Below are positions 44,355 through 52,738 of a stretch of 64,000 bases of DNA, piece by piece. Source of the stretch: Lichenicola sp964247735. GTDB lineage: Bacteria; Pseudomonadota; Alphaproteobacteria; Acetobacterales; Acetobacteraceae. The position numbers were made by a program, and so were the translations under genes. Below the pieces are notes generated by a model. It did not search any database, was not told the origin of the DNA, and saw nothing but the letters and a program-made list of their open reading frames with translations. The stretch's first letter is position 1; each line of letters starts with the position of its first letter. Location: contig CAXTVS010000005.1 of the NCBI GenBank assembly GCA_964247735.1, forward strand, positions 1 to 64,000. Reading direction: 5' to 3'.

Positions 44355-44381
44355 TTGCCGATGCCCCGGCGCGTTTATATG
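44355..44381 (+). promoter_or_regulatory. Possible glyQ promoter
   Basis: A -35-like TTGCCG (44355-44360) and an A/T-rich -10-like TATATG (44376-44381), the only A/T-rich hexamer in this gap, lie upstream of glyQ. The spacer of 15 bases is short, so the pairing is tentative. Confidence 0.3.
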
Positions 44382-44422
44382 GTGCCGCCCCTCGCCCTGC
44401 CCGACCGCGGAGTAGCAACGAC

Positions 44423-45349
44423 ATGGAAACGGTGCCGGCAGCCGCCGACGGGTCAACGCGCGAGGCTGGACGCCGTTCCGCGGGGACCGCCGGGGCCGGC
44501 AGGCCGTCGTTCCAGGACCTGATCCTGCTGCTGCACCGGTTCTGGGCGGACCAGGGCTGCGCCATCCTGCAGCCGTACGACACCGAGGTCGGCGCCGGCA
44601 CGCTGCATCCGGCCACCAGCCTGCGTGCGCTGGGGCCGAGGCCGTGGCGGACGGCGTACGTGCAGCCGTGCCGGCGGCCGTCGGACGGGCGCTACGGCGA
44701 GAACCCGAACCGGCTGGGGCACTACTACCAGTACCAGGTGCTGCTGAAGCCGACGCCGGCCGACAGCCAGGCGCTGCTGCTGGACAGCTACCGGGCGATC
44801 GGCATCGACCCCCTGGAACACGACATCCGCTTCGTCGAGGACGACTGGGAGAACCCGACCATCGGCGCCTGGGGGCTCGGCTGGGAGGTGTGGTGCGACG
44901 GCATGGAGGTGACGCAGTTCACCTACTTCCAGCAGGTGGGCGGGATCGCCACCGTGCTGCCGTCCACCGAGCTGACCTACGGGCTGGAACGGCTGGCGAT
45001 GTACGTGCAGGGGGTCGAGAACGTGTACGCGCTCGACTTCGACGGGCGCGGCCTCAGCTACGGCGACGTGTTCGGGCGGGCCGAGCGGGACTACTCGCGC
45101 TACAGCTTCGAGCTGGCGGACACCGACATGCTGCTGCGGCAGTTCGCCGACGCGGAGCGGGAAAGCGCTGCGCTGGCGCGGCACGGCGTGGCGCAGCCGG
45201 CCTACGACCAGTGCCTGAAGGCGAGCCACCTGTTCAACCTGCTGGACGCGCGGGGGGTGATCTCGGTCGCCGAGCGGGCGTCGTTCATCGGGCGGGTGCG
45301 GACGCTGGCGCGGGCCTGCGCCGAGGAATGGCTGAAGGGCGGAAGCTAG
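44423..45349 (+). CDS. glyQ: Glycyl-tRNA synthetase alpha subunit
   Basis: Catalytic subunit of the bacterial heterotetrameric GlyRS that charges tRNA-Gly. After a 27-residue leader the domain starts SFQDLILLLHRFWADQGCAI and carries PYDTEVGAGTLHPATSLRA, YVQPCRRPSDGRYGENPNRL and HYYQYQVLLKP, plus VTQFTYFQQVGG: all family landmarks. Length is 308 residues from ATG 44423, where GGAG sits about 10 bases upstream. glyS follows after 3 bases. The leader is longer than usual (many GlyQ start near SFQDLI), so a later start is possible, but no better ATG is present. Confidence 0.96.
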   Translation: METVPAAADGSTREAGRRSAGTAGAGRPSFQDLILLLHRFWADQGCAILQPYDTEVGAGTLHPATSLRALGPRPWRTAYVQPCRRPSDGRYGENPNRLGHYYQYQVLLKPTPADSQALLLDSYRAIGIDPLEHDIRFVEDDWENPTIGAWGLGWEVWCDGMEVTQFTYFQQVGGIATVLPSTELTYGLERLAMYVQGVENVYALDFDGRGLSYGDVFGRAERDYSRYSFELADTDMLLRQFADAERESAALARHGVAQPAYDQCLKASHLFNLLDARGVISVAERASFIGRVRTLARACAEEWLKGGS

Positions 45350-45352
45350 GTC

Positions 45353-47410
45353 ATGCCGGAGCTGTTCGTCGAGCTGTTCTCCGAGGAGATCCCGGCGCGG
45401 ATGCAGGGGCCGGGCGCCGAGGCGCTGCTGCGGGCGGTGACGGAAGCGCTGTCGCCGCTGTCGCCGTCGGACGGGCGGAGCTGGTCCGGGCCCAGGCGGA
45501 TCGCGATGGCGCTGGCGGTGGGAGCGGACGTGGCGGCGAGCGAGGCGGTGGAGCGCGGGCCGCGCGACGGGGCGCCGGAGCAGGCGATCGCCGGGTTCCT
45601 GCGCAAGCATGGCGCGGACCGGCCGGCGCTCGCGCTGGAGAACGGGTTCTGGGTGCTGCGCCGGCGCAACGCGGCGGTGGACGCGGCGGTGCTGGTGGCG
45701 GATGCGATGCCAGGCGTGCTGCGCCGGTTCGCCTGGCCGAAGTCGATGCGCTGGGGCGGGGACAGCGCGTTCACCTGGGTGAGGCCGCTGCGCCGGATCG
45801 TGTGCCTGCTGGACGGCGCGGTGGTGCCGTTCGCGCTGTCCGAGGGCGCGGATGACGGGCATGGGCTGGTCGCGTCGAACCTGACCGAGGGGCACCGGTT
45901 CCTGTCGCCCGGCGCGGTCGCGGTGTCGGGGGCGGAGGACTGGCAGGCGGCGCTGCTGCGTCGGCACGTGGTGGCGGACGCGGCGGAGCGGCGGCGGCTG
46001 GTGTCGGAGGGGGTCGCGGCGGCGGCGTCGGCGGACGGGCTGACGGTGGTGCGGGATGACGGGCTCGCGGACGAGGTGGCGGGGCTGGTGGAATGGCCGG
46101 TGGCGCTGCTGGGACGGATCGACGAGGGGTTCATGGACCTGCCGCCGGAGGTGATGCAGGTGTCGATGCGGGTGAACCAGCGCTACTTCGCGCTGAAGGG
46201 CCCGGACGGGCGAGCGGCGCCCCGGTTCGCGTTCGTGGCCAACATGGTGCCGCGGGACGGGGCGACGATCGTCGCCGGCAACGAGCGGGTGCTGCGGGCG
46301 AGGTTCGCCGACGCGCGGCACTTCTGGGACGGGGACCGGACGGTGCGGCTGGCGGACCGCGTGCCGGCGCTGGACGGGGTGACGTTCCACGCCAGGCTGG
46401 GCAGCCAGGGGGCGCGGGCGCAGCGGCTGTCGCGGCTGGCCGGGATCGTCGCGGACCGGATCGGGGCGGACGTGGCGCAGGCGGCGCGAGCCGGGCTGCT
46501 GGCGAAGGCGGACCTGACCACAGGCATGGTGGGCGAGTTCCCGGAGCTGCAGGGGGTGATGGGCGGCTACTACGCCCGCCACGACGGCGAGGCGGCGGCG
46601 GTGGCCGAGGCGGTCGCCGGCCACTACGGGCCGCGCGGCCCGGCCGACGCGGTGCCAGGCGCGCCGGTGGCGGTGGCGGTGGCGCTCGCGGACAAGGTCG
46701 ACACGCTGGCGGGGTTCTTCGCCGCCGGCGAGAAGCCGGGCGGGTCGGGCGATCCGTATGCGCTGCGACGGGCGGCGCTGGGCATGATCCGGATCGTGCG
46801 CGAGAACCGGCTGCGGCTGGACCTCCATGCGCTGTTCGCCGAGGCGGCGGGGGGATATCCGGCGCCGCTGGCGGAGGCTGCCGACCTCGCGCTGCTGCCC
46901 GGCTTCATCGCCGAGCGGCTGCGCGTGCAGCTGCGCGCGGACGGGGCGCGGCACGACGTGCTGGCGGCGGTGTCGGCGGCGGGACGGGAGCCGGACCTCG
47001 TCCGGTTGCTGGCGCGCACGGAGGCGGTGGCCGGGCTGCTCGGAAGCGAGGACGGGCGCAACCTGCTGGCGGCGGCGAAGCGCGCGGCCAACATCCTGCG
47101 CATCGAGGAAAGGAAGGACGGGCCGCATGACGGTGCGGTCGATCCCGCCCTGCTCGGGCAGGCGGAGGAGGCTGCGCTGGACGCGGCGCTGGCACACGCC
47201 GACGCGCGGACCCGGGCGGCGATGGAGGCGGAACGCTTCGAGGACGCGATGGCGGCGATGGCGGCCCTGCGCGCGCCGCTCGACCGGTTCTTCGACGCGG
47301 TGACGGTGAACGCGGAGGAGCCGGCGCTGCGACGCAACCGGCTGCGGCTGCTGTCGCGGGTCAGGGCGACGCTGAGCCGGGTGGCGGACTTCACGCTGAT
47401 CGAGGGCTAG
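45353..47410 (+). CDS. glyS: Glycyl-tRNA synthetase beta subunit
   Basis: Beta subunit of GlyRS, which provides tRNA binding. The 685-residue product starts MPELFVELFSEEIPARMQ, as in the family, and shows GPRRIAMALAVGADV, WPKSMRWGGDSAFTWVRPLR (conserved), RVNQRYFALKG and LADKVDTLAGFFAAGEKPGG, then DPYALRRAALGMIRIVRENR. The C-terminal helical domain ends RLRLLSRVRATLSRVADFTL. It begins 3 bases after the glyQ stop, so the two are co-translated in equal amounts. A very long open frame on the opposite strand is only a codon-bias shadow. Confidence 0.96.
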   Translation: MPELFVELFSEEIPARMQGPGAEALLRAVTEALSPLSPSDGRSWSGPRRIAMALAVGADVAASEAVERGPRDGAPEQAIAGFLRKHGADRPALALENGFWVLRRRNAAVDAAVLVADAMPGVLRRFAWPKSMRWGGDSAFTWVRPLRRIVCLLDGAVVPFALSEGADDGHGLVASNLTEGHRFLSPGAVAVSGAEDWQAALLRRHVVADAAERRRLVSEGVAAAASADGLTVVRDDGLADEVAGLVEWPVALLGRIDEGFMDLPPEVMQVSMRVNQRYFALKGPDGRAAPRFAFVANMVPRDGATIVAGNERVLRARFADARHFWDGDRTVRLADRVPALDGVTFHARLGSQGARAQRLSRLAGIVADRIGADVAQAARAGLLAKADLTTGMVGEFPELQGVMGGYYARHDGEAAAVAEAVAGHYGPRGPADAVPGAPVAVAVALADKVDTLAGFFAAGEKPGGSGDPYALRRAALGMIRIVRENRLRLDLHALFAEAAGGYPAPLAEAADLALLPGFIAERLRVQLRADGARHDVLAAVSAAGREPDLVRLLARTEAVAGLLGSEDGRNLLAAAKRAANILRIEERKDGPHDGAVDPALLGQAEEAALDAALAHADARTRAAMEAERFEDAMAAMAALRAPLDRFFDAVTVNAEEPALRRNRLRLLSRVRATLSRVADFTLIEG

Positions 47411-47427
47411 GCGGCCGGGCGGGCGGC

Positions 47428-47991
47428 ATGTCGGGGGGCGAGCCGGGACCGGTCGCGGCGCTGCGGGCGGCGCTGGCCGGCGGCGACAGCACCACGGTGA
47501 CGCTGGAGCGGTGGTGCGCGGCGCAGGGGCTCCCCTGCCCCGGTGGCCTCGTGGCACAGCGCCTGCCCGGACCGGTGCGGCCGCCGGGTCGGTTGCGGCG
47601 GCGGCGGCTGCTGCTGCAGGCCGGCGAGCGCGTGCGCTACCGGCGGGTGCTGCTGCGCGCGGGCGCGTTGGTGCTGTGCGAGGCCGAGAACTGGTACGTC
47701 CCCGGGCGGCTTCCGGCGTGGATGAACCGACTGCTCGACCGCACCACGATCCCGTTCGGGCGTGTGGTCGGACCGCTCGGGTTCCGGCGGCACCGGCTGT
47801 CGATGGTGGCGCTGCGGCTTCCGGCGGCGGCCGGGGCCGGCCACCCGGTTCGCCGCCATGGGGTGCTGCGTCAGGAGGCGATGCTGACGCGTCCCGACGG
47901 GCTGCCGTTCTGCGAGGTGGTGGAAACCTTCACCAGCGCGCTGCTGCCGCGGCGGGGCGTCGCCGGCGGCGCGGACCTGCCTGGTGGATGA
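47428..47991 (+). CDS. Chorismate-lyase-like protein of uncertain function
   Basis: A 187-residue soluble protein. The central part (RRRLLLQAGERVRYRRVLLR, ALVLCEAENWYVPGRL, MNRLLDRTTIPFGRVVGPLG) resembles the chorismate lyase (UbiC)/UTRA fold: a REVLL-like strand, an aromatic pocket segment and an L-x-x-T-x-x-P-x-G-x-x-V turn. If related, it might bind a small aromatic acid, but the catalytic Arg/Glu set of UbiC could not be confirmed. It starts 17 bases after glyS and its last 8 bases overlap the acyltransferase start, so it could belong to the same transcript. Name kept tentative. Confidence 0.7.
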   Translation: MSGGEPGPVAALRAALAGGDSTTVTLERWCAAQGLPCPGGLVAQRLPGPVRPPGRLRRRRLLLQAGERVRYRRVLLRAGALVLCEAENWYVPGRLPAWMNRLLDRTTIPFGRVVGPLGFRRHRLSMVALRLPAAAGAGHPVRRHGVLRQEAMLTRPDGLPFCEVVETFTSALLPRRGVAGGADLPGG

Positions 47992-49117
47992 GCGGGCGGC
48001 GGCTTCGGCGCGGCCGGAGCGCGCGCCGCGTCTGCCGGGCCTCGACCTGCTTCGCGCGGTGGCGATCGCCTCCGTCATGGCCTATCACGCCGGGCTGTCC
48101 GGGCTGGTGTCGGACGCGAATCGGGTGGTCGCGTTCGGCTGGATGGGCGTGGACCTGTTCTTCACGCTCAGCGGGTTCCTGATCGCCGGCCAGCTGCTCC
48201 GGCCGTGGGCGCAGGGACGGCGTCCCGACTACCGCCGCTTCCTGTCGCGCCGGCTGCTGCGGACGCTGCCGGCGTACCTGGCGGTGCTCGCGGTGTACGT
48301 GCTGCTGCCAGCCGCGCGCGAGGTGCCGGCGATGCAGCCGCCCTGGCAGTTCCTCAGCTTCACCGAGAACCTGCTGATCCGGGTGCCGCCGGCGAAGGCG
48401 TTCTCGCACGTCTGGTCGCTCTGCGTGGAGGAGCAGTTCTACCTCGTGCTGCCGGTGGCGGCGGCACTGCTGGCGGTCCGGCCGTCGGCGGCGCGGGTGG
48501 CCGTGGTGGTGCTGGCGCTGCTGCTGGGCGGCATCGCGCTGCGCGGGCTGCTGTGGCTGGAGGTGCGGCACGCGCTGGTCCCGCTCTGGCTGGAACGCAT
48601 CTACTACCCGAGCTGGACCCGGCTGGACGGGCTCCTCGCCGGCGTAGTCGCCGCCACGGTCCAGGTGTTCCGGCCGGGATTGTGGCGGCGGGCGACGCGG
48701 TGGCCGGACCTGCTGCTCGCGGCAGGGATCCTGGTGGTGGCAGGCGCGGTACGGCTGTTCCAGATGCCGCTCGACGCGAGCCCGCTGCCGGCGATGCTCG
48801 GCTTCCCGATGGTGTCGCTCGGCATGGCGATGACCGTGATGGCGGGGAGCACGCAGGGGTCGGTGATCGCACGGGTCCGGGTTCCCGGGGCACGGGCGCT
48901 GGCGACGGGAGCGTACGGCCTCTACCTCAGCCACAAGATCGCGTTCGGTGCGGTGACGGGTGGATCGGTTCCGGTCCCGACGCCGGCGGCTGCCCCGTTC
49001 GTCGCCGTGGCGGTCGCCTTGATGCTGGGAACGCTGCTCCACCTGCTGGTGGAGCGGCCGTTCCTGCTGCTGCGGGACCGGCTGGACGGACGGTCGCGCA
49101 CGACGCTCGCGCGGTGA
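47984..49117 (+). CDS. Acyltransferase 3 family membrane protein (OafA/YrhL-like)
   Basis: Ten-span inner-membrane acyltransferase that O-acetylates (or acylates) sugars of surface polysaccharides or lipids. The 377-residue product starts with the family motif RLPGLDLLRAVAIASVMAYH (catalytic-region His at the end), then GWMGVDLFFTLSGFLIAGQL (signature), RFLSRRLLRTLPAYLAV (R-x10-R region), and FSHVWSLCVEEQFYLVLP (conserved). The start is GTG 47984, overlapping the preceding gene. It ends shortly before a convergent gene. Acceptor unknown. Confidence 0.9.
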   Translation: MDERAAASARPERAPRLPGLDLLRAVAIASVMAYHAGLSGLVSDANRVVAFGWMGVDLFFTLSGFLIAGQLLRPWAQGRRPDYRRFLSRRLLRTLPAYLAVLAVYVLLPAAREVPAMQPPWQFLSFTENLLIRVPPAKAFSHVWSLCVEEQFYLVLPVAAALLAVRPSAARVAVVVLALLLGGIALRGLLWLEVRHALVPLWLERIYYPSWTRLDGLLAGVVAATVQVFRPGLWRRATRWPDLLLAAGILVVAGAVRLFQMPLDASPLPAMLGFPMVSLGMAMTVMAGSTQGSVIARVRVPGARALATGAYGLYLSHKIAFGAVTGGSVPVPTPAAAPFVAVAVALMLGTLLHLLVERPFLLLRDRLDGRSRTTLAR

Positions 49118-49136
49118 CGCGGCGCCGGTGGGACGA

Positions 49137-49616
49137 TCAGGACTTCCGGGACGAGCCGCGTTGCGTGGCGAGGGATCCGGCGGCGAGGCCGATCCCCATC
49201 GCGGCATAGGCGGCGGCCATGGCGCGCTTCGACAGCACGAACTCCCAGCCCGGAGTGAAGCGCTTCGGCGTGGCGACGTAGTCGATCGCGGCGGCGAAGG
49301 CGGACATGGCGAAGGCGTCGCGCAGCATCGGCAGAGGCGCGAGCGGGCGTCGGCGGGCGATGGCGCGCTCGAACAGCACGGCCCAGAACAGGGTGGCGGC
49401 GTGGTGGGTCAGATAGCCGACGCCGGTATGGCGCAGGTCGGCGTGCACGACGGCGGCGGCCGCCTCGCCGTTCAACCAGTGGCTGGTGGCGTTGACCGGC
49501 TGCAGCGCGCCCCTGCCTTCCAGCCGCGCGACCAGGGCGAGCGCCAGCGTGGAGGTGGCGCTGGCCGTGGTGCCGGACAGGAGGGCGCGGCGCAGGGCTG
49601 GGAGCCAGGTCGGCAT
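49137..49616 (-). CDS. Small membrane protein of unknown function
   Basis: A 159-residue protein with about three or four hydrophobic helices (ALLSGTTASATSTLALALVA; YLTHHAATLFWAVLFERAIA; FAMSAFAAAIDYVATP; AMAAAYAAMGIGLAAGSLA). I do not recognise the family. It lies 40 bases downstream of the FAD-enzyme gene on the same strand, so it may be the last gene of the type III PKS operon. A conserved-looking HTGVGYLTHHAATLFW segment could be functional. The ATG is at 49614-49616. It is convergent with the acyltransferase. Confidence 0.7.
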   Translation of the reverse strand: MPTWLPALRRALLSGTTASATSTLALALVARLEGRGALQPVNATSHWLNGEAAAAVVHADLRHTGVGYLTHHAATLFWAVLFERAIARRRPLAPLPMLRDAFAMSAFAAAIDYVATPKRFTPGWEFVLSKRAMAAAYAAMGIGLAAGSLATQRGSSRKS

Positions 49617-49656
49617 CGGCGGGGTCCTTGTCGGGATGAACCGGGCTCCGCGCGGG

Positions 49657-50784
49657 TCAGGCGAGGAGGCCGGTGCGGTGCAGGGCGTCGTCGGGGATGC
49701 GGGTCGCGGCAGCGATGCGGGCCGCCAGCGCCGGCAGCAGGGCGGCGAGGGCGACGGCGGCGTGCTGGACCGGACGGTGCATCGCGGCGCGGGACAGCAG
49801 GGTGGCGCCCCTCACCTGGCCGGCGACGTCGCGACGCATCGCCGTCCCGAGTGCTGCCGGGCGGGCGCCGGCGGCGAGCAGGGCGTCGCACAGGGCGGCG
49901 CTGTGCAGGGCGATCGACATGCCGTCGCCGGTGAAGGAGGGGATCACCGCGGACTGGTCGCCGAGGCGCCACACGGCGTCGTCGACGGTGGCGACGAGGC
50001 CGTAGGGAATGGCGGCGATCGTCAGCGGGCGCGGCTGCAGCGGCTCGGCATCGGACAGGCGCCGGCCGAGCAGCGGGGCGTCGTCACCCATCGTGCGCAG
50101 CACGGCGTCCCAGGTGCCGCCCAGGGCGGCGAGGCGGCGACGCCGGACCAGCAGGCAGAGCGTGGCCTGGGAGGCGGAGACCAGCTGCAGGCCGGCATAG
50201 CCGCCGCGGAACAGGAACAGCTCGACGTGGCCGTCCACGGCGCGGCGCTGCGCGGGGTCGAGGCGGAGATGCAGCTTGAAGCCGACCAGGTCGTTCTGCC
50301 GGCCGGGGGGCCGGCGCCAGCCGCGCAGGTCGTGCTTGCCGGTGGCCAGTGCCGCCTCGGCGGCGTCGAGCACCGTGCCGTCCTCCAGGCGGATGCGGTG
50401 GCCGTCGCGGTGCGGGTCGAGCGCACGGGCGCGGCGGCCCTGCAGGATCGTGGCGCCGGCGGCGGCGGCGCGAGACAGCAGGGCCGCGTCCAGCACGCGG
50501 CGGGACAGGCCCATGCCCTCGAACGGCAGCGTGGCGGTGGCGGTGCGGCGGCCGGCGGACAGGCGGACGCGGCCGATCGGCACGCCGCCGAGCGCACCGA
50601 GGTCGAGGCCGAGGGCGGACAGGTGCAGCAGCGCCTCGCGCGACAGGAACTCGCCGCACACCTTGTCGTGGGCGCCGGGCTCGCGCTCGACCAGCACCAC
50701 CCGGCTGCCCCGCCCGGCCGCGCGCAATGCGAGGGCGCCGCCGGACAGGCCGCCGCCGATCACGGCGAGGTCGGCGGCCTTCAT
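49657..50784 (-). CDS. FAD-dependent oxidoreductase of the type III PKS operon
   Basis: A 375-residue flavoprotein resembling geranylgeranyl-reductase/UbiH-like monooxygenases. FAD signature 1: ADLAVIGGGLSGGALALRAA. The family motif PGAHDKVCGEFLSREALLHL follows. The second FAD motif near the C-terminus is DQSAVIPSFTGDGMSIALHS. Its ATG (50782-50784) overlaps the methyltransferase stop in an ATGA junction, so it is coupled to that gene and, through it, to the polyketide synthase. By analogy with Streptomyces srsABC (PKS, methyltransferase, flavoprotein hydroxylase), it may oxidise a phenolic lipid, but reduction of a lipid chain is an alternative. Confidence 0.88.
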   Translation of the reverse strand: MKAADLAVIGGGLSGGALALRAAGRGSRVVLVEREPGAHDKVCGEFLSREALLHLSALGLDLGALGGVPIGRVRLSAGRRTATATLPFEGMGLSRRVLDAALLSRAAAAGATILQGRRARALDPHRDGHRIRLEDGTVLDAAEAALATGKHDLRGWRRPPGRQNDLVGFKLHLRLDPAQRRAVDGHVELFLFRGGYAGLQLVSASQATLCLLVRRRRLAALGGTWDAVLRTMGDDAPLLGRRLSDAEPLQPRPLTIAAIPYGLVATVDDAVWRLGDQSAVIPSFTGDGMSIALHSAALCDALLAAGARPAALGTAMRRDVAGQVRGATLLSRAAMHRPVQHAAVALAALLPALAARIAAATRIPDDALHRTGLLA

Positions 50785-51503
50785 GCCGGGCGCGGGCGGA
50801 AACGGGTGATGCACAGGCGGAACGGCATCCACCACCGGATGCGGGCGGCCTCGGAACCGAGGCCGGCGCGGAACAGCAGCCGGCGCCAGTCGGCGCGGGA
50901 AAAGGCGCGGCCGATCGAGACCGGGCCGTCATGCTGCACGAAGCGGTGCCAGCCGGCGAGGCGCGACCAGGCGCGGAACGCCCGGTACGGCAGCCAGTGG
51001 CGCTGGAGGTCGTTGACGAACCAGCCGATGGTCGCGTGGGCCTCCATCCAGCGCAGGAAGCGGACCACGCCGTCGTCGTCGAGGTGGTGGGCGAACAGGG
51101 AGGACAGCACCAGGTCGGGCGGCTCGGGAGGGTGATAGTTGAAGATGTCGGCGGTGACCCAGCGGATCGGCTGGCGGGTGGGCGGCGCGGTCTCGCCGGC
51201 GGCGCGGGCCCAGGGGGACAGGTCCACGCTGGTCATGTCGAGCGCCACGCCGCGGCGCGCGGCCCAGCGGTCGATGCGGCGCAGGGCGTCGCCGTAGCCG
51301 CCGCCGACGTCGAGGATGCGGAGCGGCCGGCCGGGGGGCAGGCGGCGCGTCGCGGCGGCCAGGAAGTGCAGGGTCGGACGGTAGGCGCCGGTGAGCCGGT
51401 TGACGCGGGACAGGTCCTGCAGGCAGGCGCGGAACTCGTCCGGGCCGCAGGGCTCGTTGTCCATCAGCTCGGGCAGCAGCACCCGGCGCGCGAAGCGGGT
51501 CAT
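50781..51503 (-). CDS. Class I SAM-dependent methyltransferase of the type III PKS operon
   Basis: A 240-residue methyltransferase. SAM-binding motif I is RILDVGGGYGDALRRID at about 81-97; the post-I acidic strand is LDMTSVDLSPWA; motif II-like WVTADIFNY and the later LVLSSLFAHHLDDDGVVRFL complete the fold. Likely substrate: the product of the adjacent type III PKS (O- or C-methylation of a resorcinol or pyrone). The ATG at 51501-51503 overlaps the PKS stop (ATGA), and its own stop overlaps the FAD gene start. This unbroken three-gene coupling supports a single pathway. Confidence 0.9.
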   Translation of the reverse strand: MTRFARRVLLPELMDNEPCGPDEFRACLQDLSRVNRLTGAYRPTLHFLAAATRRLPPGRPLRILDVGGGYGDALRRIDRWAARRGVALDMTSVDLSPWARAAGETAPPTRQPIRWVTADIFNYHPPEPPDLVLSSLFAHHLDDDGVVRFLRWMEAHATIGWFVNDLQRHWLPYRAFRAWSRLAGWHRFVQHDGPVSIGRAFSRADWRRLLFRAGLGSEAARIRWWMPFRLCITRFRPRPA

Positions 51504-52570
51504 GCGGCGATCCGGAAGCGCAGGGTTTCCGCGACCAGGCCGGGGCCGAAGCCCATGGCGATGCCGGACGCGCCGGGACGGGCGTGGCGCAGCAGGCGGT
51601 CGAGCACGAACAGGATGGTGCAGGAGGACATGTTGCCGAACGCGCGCAGCACCGCGCGGGACTCCGCGAGCGCGTCAGGGGGAAGGCCGAGGGCGTTCTG
51701 CACCGCATCGAGCACCGAGCGGCCGCCGGGATGCACCGCCCACAGCTCCGGCGGCGCGGTCACGGCGTCGCCGAGGATGCGCGATGCGGAGCGGGCCAGG
51801 CCGTCGGCGATGGCGCCGGGCACGCGGCCGGACAGCATCATGTCGAAGCCGCCGTCGCCGATCCGCCAGGTGATCAGCGGCGCGGTGTCGGGCAGCAGCT
51901 CGGCGTGGAACCGGTCGAGCGACAGACCGCCTGGTGCTGCGCTGACCAGGGAGGCGGCACAGCCGTCGGCGAACACCAGGAACGACAGCACCTGCTCCAG
52001 GTCGGGGGTTTCCTGCAGGTGCAGGGTGCACAGTTCCAGGTTGACCAGCAGCACGCGGGCTTCCGGCTCGGAGCGGACGACGTGGCGGGCGAGCTTGAGG
52101 GCGTTGAAGGCGGCGTAGCAGCCCATGAAGCCGACCAGGGTGCGCTCGACCGACGGGCGCAGGCCGAGCACCGCCAGCAGCTGCAGGTCGAGCCCTGGGG
52201 CATGGAAGCCGGTGCAGGAGGTGACGATCAGGTGGGTGACGGTGTCGAGGCGGGCGCCGTCGCCGAGGCGGCGTACCGCCTCGAGCGCCAGCGGCAGGGC
52301 CGCGTCCTCGTAGCGGGTCATGCGGGCGCCGGTGCCGGGGAAGCGGCCGCGGCGGTAGAAGCCGTCGCGGTCGAGCGTGGCGCCGGAAGGATCGGCGCCC
52401 GGCACCAGGGTCGAGTACCGGTGGTCGATCGCGCAGCGCTCGGTCATGCGGGCGAACAGCCGGCGCAGCCGGTCGTTCGGCAGCAGGGTGGCGGCGAACG
52501 ACACGAAGGCGTCGTGGACGTCGTGGGGCGGGACGGCGGTGCCGATCGCGTTCAGGAAGGCGTCGGTCAT
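51500..52570 (-). CDS. Type III polyketide synthase (chalcone synthase-like)
   Basis: Homodimeric ketosynthase that extends an acyl-CoA with malonyl-CoA to make alkylresorcinols, alkylpyrones or similar. The catalytic triad is visible: Cys151 in LVGFMGCYAAFNALK, His280 in LWAVHPGGRSVLDAV, and Asn313 in AFGNMSSCTILFVLD. The 356-residue length is typical for bacterial members. Starter-unit preference cannot be inferred, but bacterial homologues linked to methyltransferase and flavoprotein genes often use fatty acyl-CoA. It is the first gene of a coupled operon. The divergent HAD gene begins about 170 bases away. Confidence 0.93.
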   Translation of the reverse strand: MTDAFLNAIGTAVPPHDVHDAFVSFAATLLPNDRLRRLFARMTERCAIDHRYSTLVPGADPSGATLDRDGFYRRGRFPGTGARMTRYEDAALPLALEAVRRLGDGARLDTVTHLIVTSCTGFHAPGLDLQLLAVLGLRPSVERTLVGFMGCYAAFNALKLARHVVRSEPEARVLLVNLELCTLHLQETPDLEQVLSFLVFADGCAASLVSAAPGGLSLDRFHAELLPDTAPLITWRIGDGGFDMMLSGRVPGAIADGLARSASRILGDAVTAPPELWAVHPGGRSVLDAVQNALGLPPDALAESRAVLRAFGNMSSCTILFVLDRLLRHARPGASGIAMGFGPGLVAETLRFRIAA

Positions 52571-52738
52571 GTGAATCCGGTTCCGCGTGCCACCTCATGA
52601 CGTAGGAAGTACCGGGACCGGATGCAAAGGAGGCGATCAGGGCCGATGCGGCGGCATCCTGTCGCCGATGTGTTGACGCAGGCGTGGGCGGGCGCGTCCA
52701 TACCGGAAGCCGTTCTCTCTTCCGCGCGAGGATCCTCC

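Noticed and set aside
44453..47557. Open frame of over 1000 codons antisense to glyQ and glyS
   Set aside because: Arg/His/Pro-rich composition without any family motif; it is the mirror of strong third-position GC bias in two certain genes.
52671..52700. TTGACG as a -35 for the HAD gene
   Set aside because: No acceptable -10 at 16-18 bases.
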